Source: Begonia masoniana (Eukaryota > Streptophyta > Magnoliopsida > Cucurbitales > Begoniaceae). Taken from it: a stretch of 64,000 bases of DNA. Location: the NCBI GenBank assembly GCA_022432975.1, contig CM039508.1:49875646-49939645 (forward strand), read 5' to 3'. The notes beneath the pieces are model-generated. The model saw only the letters and a program-made list of their open reading frames with translations, was not told where the DNA came from and searched no databases. Below, one piece after another: positions 1 through 12,676 of this stretch. Within the stretch, counting starts at the first letter, position 1. Every line of letters begins with the position of its first letter. A program made the translations under genes and the position numbers.

Positions 1-283
1 ACACCTTCGTTTTCCTCTATTGGTAGTACGATCCAATAGCTTCTCGCCACGTCACTCGGCTAATCACCCTGTCAAAACGTGCCGTCTGTAGCCTTTGTTC
101 ATTAAAAACTGCTCTCCTTTCAATTCCGATTGTTCGTTTATTTATTCTCTCTCACCTATTTTGTTTAAAGTCTGCGCTCCCCCTCTTCTCTCTCTACGTT
201 CGCCCGATTTTTTTGTTTCCTCCGATTGAGTCTTTCGTTTTTTCTGCGATCGTGAAGGGGAGGAGACTGGGGAGAGGTTGAGA

Positions 284-3200
284 ATGCCTATGGACGGAAT
301 ACAGTCCAGTCCGGAGAGCCAAAGCAGCAGACTCGTAGTTCTATCCATTGATTGTCTTAAAGGAAGCTCCAGAGCCGATGAATGGACCGGAGATATGCTC
401 CAGACCGGAGATATTGTCGAAGAGCTTCAAATCGGCTCCTCTCTGTATGTGAAATCGGCGTTCAAATACGACCGGGCTGGCATCCAGAAGCTTCTTCATA
501 CCTCCTTCAAAAACAAGCAGACTTCCATCGTCGTTCGCGTTCGCCGTGGCCGAGACGAGTTCTCTGAGTTGCAGGCTTGCATCGTCCCCAACGAATCTGC
601 CGGAAAGAAGCAGTACGTTCTCCGCTCGATCACTGACCCAAACTATGCCGTCGGATTCGTCCATCGGACCGAATCCGACTGTTTCAATCTCCAAGGTTCG
701 CATCTCTCGCTTTCTCATCTTTTATGACTATTCTTTAATAATTAATTATTATCTTCGGGAACATGATGATACTGATAATAAGAAGCTCAATGATGCTAAT
801 TCTATATATTTGTGCGAAAAGAAAAATTTTAGTGATAACTTAATTTAATTTTGAAAGGTTAATATAGTGATCTATTAAAATCACGAACGTGTTTGCTTAA
901 AAACAATAGATGATGACTTAATTATTATGATTCTGTTCTTTGTCAGATTAGAATAGAATAGCATTTGGGAGAAGCATTTTATGTCACATTGTTACATATC
1001 TTTTTCTTACTTTTTCTAATTTGTGATTTGAGAAAATAATCTAAAAATATTCTGTATGATTTGTTAGTATTAATTGTACTTTTAAGTATTTTTAGTAAAT
1101 TAGAACAACAATGTGGCTGGTCTTCAAATAATCACTTCTGATTTTTCTATCATTAGATGACCCTCAATTGGTGATATTTTTATTGACATTACAAAACTGA
1201 AAAAAAAAATTCAAATATTTTGACTATATTTTGTTAATCATTTTTATTTCTCTATACATACATGCACCTCAAGAAGAATCGCATTTAGATATTTTGAAGC
1301 ATGCTTTATTTGTTTTTGTGTTATATGTTTTATAAGCTGGTGATCAACTAGGCATTTCGGTGTCTTATTGAGAGGTCCATTGGGTATAGTGACGAGTGAC
1401 CTTATATATGGTTGATTTTCTGTGCTTTATTTTTCACTTTGTAGTTATAGTTTTATTCTAATTTATCTTATTTCATTCATATTGTTGTCCAAAAATAAAG
1501 AAAATAATTAGATTTATCTTCAATCTAGGCTTAAAATTTTCAAATAGACTATAATTTAATAGAATAATTTAAGAGTAATGTCATATTTACTCTGTTATTT
1601 TACTATTTTAAAATACTTTTTGACTTATCAAATAATAATTGTCTAATTAATGTAACAAATTATAAATAGTTAATATATTATATTAATTGTACTGATAATT
1701 TTGTAAGCGAGTAATTTAAGATAGCTGAACGAGAGATAGTGAAAATGTGAAATTAGTCTAATCCCTAATTTAACTATTTAAATTCACATTGTACAAGTTT
1801 TAATAAATATATTTTTATTAAAAAAAAGGTAAAAATGGGTAAATTTAAAAAGTGTTCTAGTTGTAATATAATATTCTATTATTATTCTCAGCCACATAAA
1901 AGCATAATGATTATGAGCACTAAAAGTACAATATTGACGAAAAGGTTGACCGTGAAACGTAGAGCATATTGCTGCCTAACGTTGACCAGTTTCATTTGTG
2001 GAAATGAGACCCAAGCGCTGCCTCCGTTGAACATCATCTCTTTTGCTAGTAGGTCTCCTAGTGGACCTTTAATTGCCATCCACTTTTGAATTTAAGACGT
2101 CTCTTCGTTGGAAATCATGCTTTTCGAATTGAAGAGAAAGTTTATTGGCTTTCACATATGTTGTCAAAAAAGGTGCCGCTGTAATTCTGTTTTCAAATCT
2201 TGAAAGTTGATTTCACCAAATTTTTTTTTTTTCCTTTTTGACTTTTCACTCCTTTTGAAAGTTCATTGTTCTCAGATGTTTATGCTGCTAGTTTAAAAGA
2301 CTTATGACTTACATATTAGAGTTTATATTTCAAATCTTTTGCTTACATATTGGGGCCCTAGAAAATTGTGTTTTGAGCAATTTTTGACTGAAAAATAAAC
2401 ATAGGATGGTGAAGATTTGAGTAAAAGACAGCTAATTGTCGGTTCGAATCCCTTTTTTTTTTACACGCAAGATTTGCTTCTATTTGTATAAATATTAACG
2501 AGAGCTTCTGCGAGTTCCGAATACAAAGTTGGACAGGTTTGAAAAAGTTTTTGGGTCCATAAACATGAGATGAAATGCCACTTTATATGTTTTTTAGATG
2601 AAAACTGCTAACTATGTTAGGGATAGCTCATGCAAGTATCCACAAGCACATTGTCATGTTTATGGCAGATCTAATGTCGTTAGAGAGTAAAAATGTACGT
2701 TTTACATCAGGACTGTATATCGAGCACGCACAATGTCACAAGCAAAATCTTTGCTTTGGAAATTTTAGAAAGTTCTTTAGGAGTGATAACTTTGCCCAAG
2801 TGACACTTCTAACAAAAGTCTGAAACCTTGGAAAGGTGTGAGAGAGTTGTGGATTTCTGAGCATGAACGGTTACTTTACAGGATAGATTACTCTTTTAGG
2901 ATGAGATCTTGACGTTCTTGTTTCCAGTTAACATCTAATTCATTATGCTATGTAATATACATAATAAGATCATTATTATATATTACATTTTGCAGCTTCA
3001 AGGAGCTCGAGGATGGTAAAGGCATTGGCCAGAACAAAGCTTCAAGATGGGTACGTGTCATACCCATGGGAAAGGAGGATGCAGGAAAGTTTAGCAGTTC
3101 CTTGTTCAAGCTGCTTTCTCTCTCTTCTTCTTCTTCCAAAAGCTTCAGATCAAGCTTCTTCTCGCTACAATGACATGGAGGATTCCCTTGCCAGAGCAAA

Positions 3201-4762
3201 TGCATGGCTCAATTCTTCTCAGATTTCTGGAGTTCCCATTGTCTTCATGAACATTCAGTCTGAGTCCCTTCTCACAAAGGCAAAAATCTTCTTCTCTTTC
3301 TTCTTGAATTTCTCCTTTCTTTGCTTCAGTTCTTAAAACAGCTGTCCTAATCGATAGTTTCTTTTTAGATAACAAGATAAATCACAGCTTCACTAAGGAT
3401 CGTGATCAGTTTTGGAAACTATGTTGTCTTTAAGAATTAGATTTGTACACAGTTAATTAAACTTGTGATTTGCGATATATTGCCGAACCACTTCAAAAAA
3501 TCTTGTTGGACTTAATATAGATGGTAGTAAACAGAGTCCACTTACTGCATCACTTTAAAAATGCATTATGGAACTGGTTAAAAAAATTTCACTCATACAT
3601 AGCCCTCAATTGAAAAAAAAAATTAGTCATATACTATTGTGTTTCATTGTTGATGGGGTTTTTTTTTTTTTTTATTTCTTGAAATAGATATCTGGAGAGA
3701 CTGCCTCTTCCAATGTGAATACCAGTTCGCTATCGGACTTAACTGGGCTAGCCAGCGCCAGCGTTTATGGGTTTGAGGATTATCATGGCGTAGATATTGG
3801 TGTTGTTAGAGCCATTCGCCTTTGGTATGCTCCTATTGGAGGAGAGCTTGCGTACGAGATCAAATTAAAAGAAGGTGACAAGAAACTTGGATTCGCCATT
3901 AGCAGAACGGAAGAGGTTTATAACTCAAATCACTCTTTAAAGTATTTACCATATCCAGTGATTATAGGACTATAACCTTTCGGACTATAACCTTTCTGAT
4001 GATAGATTTCAAAATTGAAATTTTTTTAAACCACCATATTTACTATTTTTAGTAAACATGCAGTTTCAAAGAATTATTCTAGTTTTTTCAACCATGCTTG
4101 GATACACTGGTTCTTGCTGTTACTTGTTTCTACGTGTTTGAAACTTTTTCTTCTTCTTTTTTTTTTGTTTTTTTCCAAATAGACCGTTATTTTCTAGAAT
4201 TTCTGAGCTTATTATTACCTTGGTGATTCTTTATCAGGGATTCATTTACATTTCATCAATCATCGAAGGAGATGATAACACACCATCATCTCGAGCAGGG
4301 CTAAACAATCTGTATAAAGAAGCGACAAAGGCTTCAAAATTATTAGTGATCTCAAGAATATCAAACGAGAAGGTACTACCATGGCTCGTTTCTTCAACAG
4401 GAGCCATCAGATGCTTTGATACAGTTTCACTGAGCCAAAAGCTTTCTTTACACAAACATGCAAAAGTATCCATATTAATGCATGTTTTCATTTGGGATAA
4501 AGAATTAACCTCCGCTAACTTTGGCCAAATCAGAGGTAGATCATTAGTTCCCTCTCCATCTCCACCTTCACTGCCTCTACCACCTGAAGTTCAGCTGGCT
4601 CGACAGCCAAATGACAATCAGATTCAACCTTTGCCATCCGAAGCTTTTACAGACGATGAAAGTGTGAGCTTTGACGAGTCTGACATCAGGCTTCCAAGAG
4701 ACACTGCTGGAGAAATCTCATTCAGATTCCACGATTTCTCATTTTCAAGCAACTGGGTATGA
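284..4762 (+). CDS. Plant-specific protein of unknown function, four exons (copy 1)
   Basis: I could not assign a function. Splicing exons 284-695, 2996-3279, 3688-3915 and 4238-4762 gives an intact 482-residue frame (1449 nt with TGA). The start ATG at 284 is the first one in frame and the start MPMDGIQ is conserved in copy 2. The segment in exons 3-4 (IRLWYAP.., then GFIYISSI and a glycine/serine loop) resembles a PDZ-like fold, which is an inference. The C-terminal third is acidic and Pro/Ser-rich and ends in a short hydrophobic tail (FSSNWV). There is no signal peptide or clear membrane segment. Intron 2 has a GC donor (aag|gcaaaaa at 3279/3280), seen in both copies; introns 1 and 3 use GT. 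Intron 1 is long (2.3 kb). The gene is convergent with the WD40-like gene downstream. Confidence 0.8.
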
Positions 4763-5292
4763 ATTTGGTAAAAATGGCCATGTTTCTCTCTTTGGCAATT
4801 TGGTTGCTCAGAAAATTCAGATTCAGCTAGCAATGAGCAATTTCTTGAGCCAAATTAACTTGATCCTACGTTTAGCGTGTACGAATGTAAATAGGAACAA
4901 TGTGTTTAACAGACAGTTTCTTTGCTTTTCCTGGCGCTACCAATCTATTTTATTCTTCGTATTCATATTTTGACATTTTGTTTCTTAAAATAGAAGGTAA
5001 AGAGGAATTGTGATAATGGAAATGAGCATATTACCTATTCAATTCCCATTCCGATTCCTGCGACTTAAGCAGACAACTACAAGATGTTTCCTTTGTGAAG
5101 TTTCTTCAATCTCAATATTATGGTGAATTGAAATAACTTATCATCACAACCATCTTACATAAGGATGGATGACGCTTGGCATGGCGGATTCTCCAGTACC
5201 CGCAAATCCTTTCTTCTACATGCGGTTACATAACTGCACAATGTCAAGACATTTGAATCCTTCGATTTTTTGCAATGGAATTTCAAAATACT

Positions 5293-8200
5293 TCAACACG
5301 AGTGCTGCTTCTGGGAAAGGACGAGCAGGGATCCATTCTGAAAGAAATAAGCCGGATATAATGATAATGCTTAAATCTTGTATGCACAACAATAGAAACA
5401 GTAACAATACACAGTTCCTAATTTCTAAAATACAATAAATATTATTAAAATACACCTTCTACTTCCTCACATTTCTTCAGAAAAGCAAAAATATCATGAC
5501 CAAACCAAGAATCTTGTCATATATAGGGAGAATGGTGACTCTTTGGTGAAGATGACGGGTCACTGAAGATGATGGAAAGGTTGCCATGAGAAGAATTCTT
5601 CTGTTGGGAAGTTAGATAAAACAAAATATAGGGATTTTTCTTTAATCACAAGGAGGTCATCATATGATTTAAACTTTACTTTACTCAGTCGGTCCTCAAC
5701 ATGCGGGGACATGTGAGGATCGATTCAAAAATACAATGATTTAGAAGTGTCGGACACATGTCCAACAATGTCACTCACCAAACTGCCATGTCAGCAATGT
5801 GGCACTTCTGTGCTTCCTACTGGATAGTTTTATAATCAAAAGATCCCCAGTTACTACACCAGATTGAAGTTTTAGTAGAGGTTCCCAAATATGCTCTTAA
5901 AGCATGATAGTGTGATTAGATGTATTGGTTGGACTACCAACATTTCTTGTGGCATTTTTTTTGTGGGACAAAAAAGTGTATTATTGATGAACAAAAGATT
6001 TCTTACCCTTTTGGCTCGCAGCATCACATCAATAGTGACTTAAGTTCACAGAATGCGAATCCATACATACCTTTGTTCCAGCAATGATGGTGTCATTGAG
6101 GGGGTGAGCAGCACATACAGTAACACCTTCAGACAATGGAATAAACCTGTTTTTCCGATTTTGAATCTTTCTCCCAGATGAGCCATGTAATTCATCGCTG
6201 TAAAACAACAAAGGATAAATTCACACAATAAAACAATAATGTTGTTTGTTCATTAAAACTAGAACATCCAAATGTTAGGATATAGATTTCCAGGATAGTT
6301 TTAGAAAATAGAATTTTAACTGATGCCTAGACCTTAATAACATAGAATTTTAAGCTACTTAAGGTGATTATTTTATTGCAGTGTGATATTATCAACTAAT
6401 ACCGATTATTCAACCATAATTTTTTTGGTGGTCGCAATATATAAATTCCAACAGAAGCTCCTTACCGATAGTCTACATGACTGGGAGAACTGGGTTTTTG
6501 GTGAAAATCCAAAAGATGAACGCCATCATTAGAGGAAGATCCAACCGCATAGATCTACAAGAAAGGAAAAGTTACTGATGCTGGAACTGTCTCTTACAGA
6601 CTCCTACTGCGCTATACTAAAACATATTGATGCAAGAGTTGAACTTCCCATGACAACTATAATATTTTTCATGGTTTTTTGGCCAATTGTTTATCATCAT
6701 TACATTAACAGTTTCTTCCAGTGAAGAAAAAAAATGGTCCAACAGTCCCAGTCAAAGCTTATTCAGCCATGAAATACTGACTTCTGACTCATGAATGTGA
6801 TATGCCAATGCGTAGATGATTTCATCACCTCGCAGTGTTCTACCAGTTAACTCAGGAAGATTTTCCCTTTTCTTATAACAATGTTAACAGTATTACAGCT
6901 TCAGAAAATACATATCAGCATCATTTAGCAACACACATTATCTTCCAATTAATACTTGTCAGTACATAACCCTACGTTTCATAATCAATTGCCCGAATAT
7001 TTCAGCACAGGGAAAAAAATTTAGAAAAACCTCAATGATTATTCTATCGGCAACGCTTACAAAATTAGCTATTTAAATTGAAACTGAGGATCATTGTGAT
7101 GTGCAGTTGAAGACAATGGACAGAGAACATACTGAATTCGTTGGCAGCCATGAAGGTTTTCTCAAGTAGAACGGATCAGCTAACAAATTTGAATCATTCC
7201 TGGACCCTCACAAAATGAAACAGCAAAGTTTTGAGAGGCTCAAATTCATCTTAACAACTTCAAAGCTAGAAGGCAATTGGCTTTACTTACAACCAAGCTG
7301 GAGGAGGGCAATGAACATGCGTAACTTTTAAATTATAAATATCCAAAACACCAGACCTACATTTGATTATCATATTAAATCATAAAACAAGAAAAGGAAG
7401 CACTAATTATTAATCAATGGTCTGTTGATAACCAGGCAAAAATCTCTTGAACTGTCATACGAGAAGATTCATAATATCATGCATTCCAAAATCAAAACTC
7501 CTATGCAACTAAAAAAATATCCATGCTGGGTATTAAATTCTGAAGCATCATCTCCAGATAGATTATAGAAGCAATAATTAAACAAAAGGCAGCAAGAAGT
7601 CATGAAAAGCAGCTAAACACCCAACTAAAACACACATAGGAATATAAGGTTAACAATGTTAATCATTTATAGCATAGGTGAGGACCTGACTACAATATAC
7701 TGTTAAGGAATTAAATACAAGAAACAATCAGAGTGAACACATGAATAAATCCCGGGGAAGGGAGTTTTCCTTTCCTAACCTACCAACCGTCATCAAGATG
7801 GAAAGCCAACTGATATTGGCACGCTGGATTGATATCAATTGAGTGAATTTCCTTCGTAATGATATTTGATTGTTCCTGCATAAAATAACCAACAGATGAA
7901 GATATAACCGTGAGATTAAGAAACATCCTTTGTACTTAGAACAGAATATTTCAAGATCAACCATGAAATTATGATAAAAGGAACTCTTTCCAGAAAAAAT
8001 ATCCCCTCAATATTAACTTCATATGTATATATCACGTACTTCTTTTAAAACTGGTAAGATTCACTGATTTGGAAAACCACCGCAATAATGGTGGCAAACT
8101 TTATAGGAAAACGCAACTTTTCTTTAACAAGAATGACATTACTATTTTAGATTCCACCTCATTGGATACTTTGTACAGGAAATATTTTAGAAGTGGAGTA

Positions 8201-8654
8201 AAAAATAGTTTCTTTAACTTGAATCCAAGTTGGTTACATCTCATCAACATGGGAATATTCAAAAACCTAATACTTGAAATAAATTTAGGCTCGACCCAAT
8301 TTTAAGAAAGCAAACAGCTAGGCATATTCATCAAAAACTGAAAAATTTGGGCATGTGTTTCAGTTAAAATAAATCAAAAATTCAATTTGATAGTAAGGAC
8401 AGCTTAAACGAAATCAAACTAGAAGAATGTTTTCCTTTTTAACAACCTCTCTAAGCAAATGAGCGCTCTTACATGTAAACGGTGAAGAGTTGTATTTTGC
8501 AAACAACCATACATCTTGATTACAGTTACCAAATGAAACCTAATGAAAATTGGGAGGAAGATAGCATAAAGCTAAGCGAATATGTTACCTTCAGAGAAAT
8601 AATTTTCTCTAGCTTTGAGGACAGCTTAAAAGACGCAAGAGGTGGTTGACATGC
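5293..8654 (-). CDS. WD40/transducin-like protein, 3' portion, seven exons (copy 1, 5' partial)
   Basis: Seven minus-strand exons splice in frame with AG acceptors and GT donors: 8589-8654, 7784-7875, 7291-7356, 7133-7199, 6466-6554, 6071-6197 and 5293-5337. Together they give 183 residues and a TGA at 5293-5295. The text reads as the last repeats of a WD40 protein: [14 protein letters not shown], then [25 protein letters not shown], and [18 protein letters not shown], ending [12 protein letters not shown]. The family call rests on the spacing and on blade-like strands ending in LDI/LDF; I have not named an orthologue. Upstream exons are missing. A 66-nt open stretch at 8914-8979 in matching phase could be one more exon, but its acceptor is weak. 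The duplication ends just upstream, so this may be a 5'-truncated gene copy. It is convergent with the gene at 284-4762. Confidence 0.65.
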
Positions 8655-9062
8655 CTGAGAAATCAAAATTCAAAAAGAGTGAGCGCTAAAAATTATAGAC
8701 TTTAAGAAACTGTCAGAAGTTTAAATATTCCAAAATTTATATGGCATAAGCTGTATTGCTTATGATAAGAAACTGTCAGAAGTATTTTGCAGTCTATTAG
8801 GTAGTTCTTACAAAGTATTTCTACTGTGTGTGTTGACATCTCCTTTTCCAAGAAAAGCTTTGGTGTCACTGAGGGTCATGTTTCTGTACAATCATTCCCT
8901 AAGAAAAGCTTACGTAACTAGCCCTACGTGCTGCAGGCCAGGATGCTATTTTCAATTGAACGTACGAAAAGATAGGGGCCTTGTTTTACACAAGTGCTGC
9001 TGCACGGGCAATATGAAAAATCACCAACCATTTCTTAATGCACCGTCGTTTCACCAATGAAG

Positions 9063-9208
9063 TGTGTATGTGTAAGGTCGATCCAACCAAAATTGCAGCA
9101 ATGGTGAACTAGCCATCGCCCACCACTAACAAACAGCTGCGAGCATTTTTGGGTCTGACAGGCTACTATCGGAAATTATCCGCAGCTATGGTATTCTGGC
9201 GAAACCAC
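9063..9208 (+). pseudogene. Ty3-type pol fragment (end of RT, start of RNase H), decayed
   Basis: The plus frame reads VDPTKIAAMVN, a TAG, then [21 protein letters not shown]. This is the tether after Ty3 reverse transcriptase (typically V-D-P-x-K-I and LRxFLGLxGYYR). The TAG replaces the usual tryptophan codon. A frameshift follows YYRK, since IRSYGILAKP continues in another frame. The fragment runs straight into the 100-N gap, so its parent element is not visible. Confidence 0.8.
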
Positions 9209-9308
9209 NNNNNNNNNNNNNNNNNNNNNNNNNNNNNNNNNNNNNNNNNNNNNNNNNNNNNNNNNNNNNNNNNNNNNNNNNNNNNNNNNNNNNNNNNNNN
9301 NNNNNNNN
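9209..9308. other. Assembly gap, 100 N
   Basis: Exactly 100 N, the conventional size for a gap of unknown length. It falls inside retrotransposon remnants just after the right edge of duplication copy 1, so order and distance across this point are uncertain. Confidence 0.99.
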
Positions 9309-10260
9309 AGAGACATAGAAAATTGACTAATCGAGTGTCGAACCCAATGCGTAGGCGACCGAAGAGCAATAGAAGCAAAGACCAGAGTGTCGACCGATAA
9401 ATGAAAGTGTCGACCGAACTTGTGAAGAAATGGAGACAAAGAAGAATATAGCGTCGACCCTGGTGAAAACAGGCTACAATCAAGTGTCGATCTGATGTTA
9501 CAAGGATCGTACTGAATACAAAAAGTCTGATGTGTCGACCACAGTTTTGAAGTTTCAATGAAACAATTTAAACAGACAAAATTAGCGAAATCCAACGGTA
9601 ACAAAGTGTCGACCCATGTTCCAAGGTGTCGACCAGATCTATTCTCAACGGTCTTTTTTCTATACTCAACGGTAACAAGGTGTCCACTAATGGCAAGATA
9701 GATCGACCACTTGATGACATAATTAAAAGAGTATAAATGAAGAATGAAGTTTTGAGAAATATACACCGCTGATCAAACATAGTTTTTCTCTAAACTGTTC
9801 AAGTGCGTTCATGGTGACTAATCTTCAATCCTCCACTTCTCTCAAAGATCAAACACTTGAGATTTATTTATTGAGAGAGTGTGTTTTTAGCTTTACTCAA
9901 AACTTTACTTGGAGATTGTAAAAGGGTGAATCTCTTCGAGTGAGATTGTAAAGGCAATTGATTAACGCCGTGAAGTTCAATCAAGATTCTCGTGGAAAAG
10001 AAGATAAGAATCTCAAGGGAAGTCCTTGGAGCTCGGACGTAAGCAAGGTTGGCCGAACCGCGTAAACGATCTCAGGTCAATTTATCTTTTCCCTTAACTC
10101 TTACTTATTTATGATTGCATTCATTTCTTCAACTTAATTTGATATCATTAAGTTTACACTATTTAGAGTAAATAAGTATTTGATTGTGATCACAATTAAT
10201 AAGGATAATAGGAAGCGAAAAACTTAATTCATCCCCCTCTTAGGTAAAACGATCATCAAG
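9309..10260 (+). mobile_element. LTR-like remnant (Copia-type 3' LTR portion) with dispersed GTGTCGACC motifs
   Basis: The first 330 bases repeat GTGTCGACC or close variants about nine times (for example 9387, 9407, 9532, 9606, 9626). Next come a TATA-like stretch (agtataaatga near 9729) and a region typical of plant Copia R-U5 sequence: gaatctcttcgagtgagatt, then ctcggacgtaagcaaggttgg, then a C-rich tail (tcatccccctcttagg). No coding frame is present. The left edge is lost in the N gap and the right edge is approximate. Confidence 0.55.
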
Positions 10261-12660
10261 ATATTCTTAAAAATCATTTATTTTCATTCTTCCAAGCAAT
10301 GTGGAATTGTGCATCTCTATTGATATAGGTGGAGTCCACACAATTAACAAAATATTTGATCATTTTTTGTCATCACAAGGTTGGATGCCACACATTATTG
10401 ATACCATTTGTGTCTAACGTTAACTATTGATAACTATTTCAATTATTAATAAATTAATGAATACCAGTAAATGTCACATCAATTATATGACTATAGTCTA
10501 TCATTACCATATATCAAAGAGAACAATATTCAATCGTAATGAAAGACTAATTGAAATTACATAGACTAGACTAGTGTTTCTAAAGTCGCTCAAAGTTTGT
10601 TTATCTCTCTCAATAACTTGATGGAGATAATAGTTTTGGGGTTAAGGATAAAGGAATACAATATTTAATAACTAAGGATATAATGTTACTACTCTCTATT
10701 GTTTCTATTATTGTGTGTTTATTTTACCCTTATTTATGTAATATGTGTTCTTTATTATTGCATAGTTAGTGTTTTGTCCATTAAGTATTTTGTGTTTGTA
10801 CATTTGTTATCGATCTTATCTTTTATTTTAATATTTATTCTATTAATGAGATGATTAATGATCCATAGATATTTGAAAAAAAAAAATTAACATTTGTAAC
10901 ATTTTTATTTGCATAAAAAGTGCACGTTAAACGTCAATAAAATTTGTCACGTAATCTTCTCTGTTCAGGGTTTAGAGAGAAACAGTTATTCGAGAATTTG
11001 GCTTTTGGAGTTTGGTATTCTTCACCAAATCATTTCATACATTGAGTTTTCTAACTTTTTCTCTTTGAAAATCATTTAAATTGTTGAAAGTGTTGTATCG
11101 GAGTTGTCTTTCTGAAACTTGCCCAACAGAGAATATCACGTAAAAAAAAACGTAATTTTTTGGCAGTAGTTCAATGACTTTATTTACCCTAAAAATAAAG
11201 ACAAACACATAAATTGGCAATAAATTTTAAATTGTAATAAAGGCTTAATTTAGATGAAATTATGAGCTAAATGCAATTAATTTGTCCTCAATTAATAAGA
11301 ATGTTTAATAAATTAAAATTAAAATACATAATATTAAGAATTAATAAAGGAAATAGAAAGATAGGTTGATTTCGAGGCGACACAATGAACTTTCCCGGTG
11401 TTCCTCCCACCTTTTATTGGAAACTCTCCATTTTCCTCTTGATCTTCGTGTTCTTCTTTTCCCCTAAACACCCCCTAGACTCATTATATTTACTTTGCTT
11501 ACCCTTATTGTATTTACCTTCTTTTCTAGATAAATCTACCAACAAGGAAGTAGGAGTGAAGCATAATTTTGAGTAGGGTGGAATTGGCCCGGTTCGGTTC
11601 GGTTTCCATCTCTGATTGAAATTGAATTGATTGGTTTGGTTTTATATTTTTAAAAACTGAAATCTGAACCAATCGACCTTTGATTTTAAAAATGATATTT
11701 TTATTTTTGCTCAATTCAAATTTATTTTTTATTTTTTTCCGATTGTCTAGTTTAAACTCGGGTTTGACCTGTTTAGTTATATGATTTTGTAATTTCCAAT
11801 ATACAAATTTAAAAAATTATAAATTCGGTTCTAGTCGGTTTTTGAACAGAAGGAACCCGAGAATCGAATAGAAACTCTGCAGCTCGATTCCATATCGGTT
11901 TTAGAGTAATTGAAACCAAAACTTAATTTGAGGGTAATTTTGTGAAATTCTCCCTCTTCGCAGAGAAAGAATCTTGCAGGATACATTATTACATAAGTAA
12001 CACTACATTTATTCTCTTATTCTACTTTTTAAATATACTTTTGACGTGTCAAAAATAATTTGTACAATTAATATAAAAAACATAAATAATTAATTTATTA
12101 CATTTAATACACAATCATTTTTTGACACGGCAACAAACATATTTAGAGAGCATTATTCTTTATTATATTCATGTTTCAAATTTATTTTTAAAATATCATT
12201 ATTTGGAATTAGAACCCTACTATTATTGAGGTTATACTTAAAAAAATTAGATTGTGTAATTTTATATCATGCAATATTAAAGTTTGATAAAATTTGTTTG
12301 GTTAAGTCCACCCGATTCGTCGCTTCGGTTTCGGCGAAAAATGCTCAAAATTGAACCGCTACATCAATTAACTTGTCGCATTTTCTTGTCATGGTTTTAA
12401 ATTATCTTCCCACAAATAATTTATCATACATATATAAGTAACTTAACATATATAACGTTGAATGAAAATTTGACACGTCGAGTTTAACATAAGAACTAAT
12501 TTGAATTATATAAGAGATTAGTAATAATAAGAGTGTAATTAGTCATAAATTAAGCAAATGGAAGAGCAGTGGTCAAAGTTGTTGACCCAGAGGGGTAGTG
12601 TGTTTTTTTGTGCCAAGGAAGCATGCAGACCGGATAATTGGCCACTCAGGATCTGCAATT
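10261..12660. other. AT-rich intergenic DNA, no gene seen
   Basis: Long A/T runs, no conserved frames and no clear element ends. At 11585-11900 there is a patch rich in GGTTCGGTT/CGGTTTT words of the kind common as simple repeats in plant intergenic DNA. Confidence 0.6.
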
Positions 12661-12662
12661 TA

Positions 12663-12676
12663 CTGACACGTGTCAG
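12663..12676. promoter_or_regulatory. 14-bp perfect palindrome with G-box core upstream of the PLT2-like gene
   Basis: CTGACACGTGTCAG is its own reverse complement and contains CACGTG, the binding core of bZIP and bHLH/PIF factors. It lies about 2.3 kb upstream of the PLT2-like ATG. Function is inferred from the motif only. Confidence 0.4.

Larger units (their letters stand above)
1..9020. repeat. Segmental duplication, copy 1 (left end outside window)
   Basis: This stretch is nearly identical to 44361-59975, covering the whole uncharacterised gene, the WD40-like exons and the intergenic DNA. Similarity is already present at base 1, so the copy extends left of the window. It stops near 9020, shortly before Ty3 remnants and the 100-N gap. 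Copy 1 lacks the solo LTR and the Reina-like element of copy 2 and so shows both empty sites. Most differences are single bases and small indels. I cannot tell from sequence alone whether this is a true duplication or an uncollapsed allele. Confidence 0.95.

Noticed and set aside
1835..2089. Open frames on both strands, conserved in both duplication copies (also 46155-46409)
   Set aside because: They lie inside intron 1 of the uncharacterised gene. The conservation is explained by the recent duplication and no domain is visible.
2400..2460. B-box-like GGTTCGAATCCC followed by a T run, resembling a tRNA 3' end
   Set aside because: No matching A box, anticodon arm or acceptor stem; at most a fragment of a tRNA-derived SINE.
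8830..9060. 76-residue plus-strand frame (also near 59829)
   Set aside because: Antisense to the WD40-like gene 5' side and not conserved in frame at its start between the copies.
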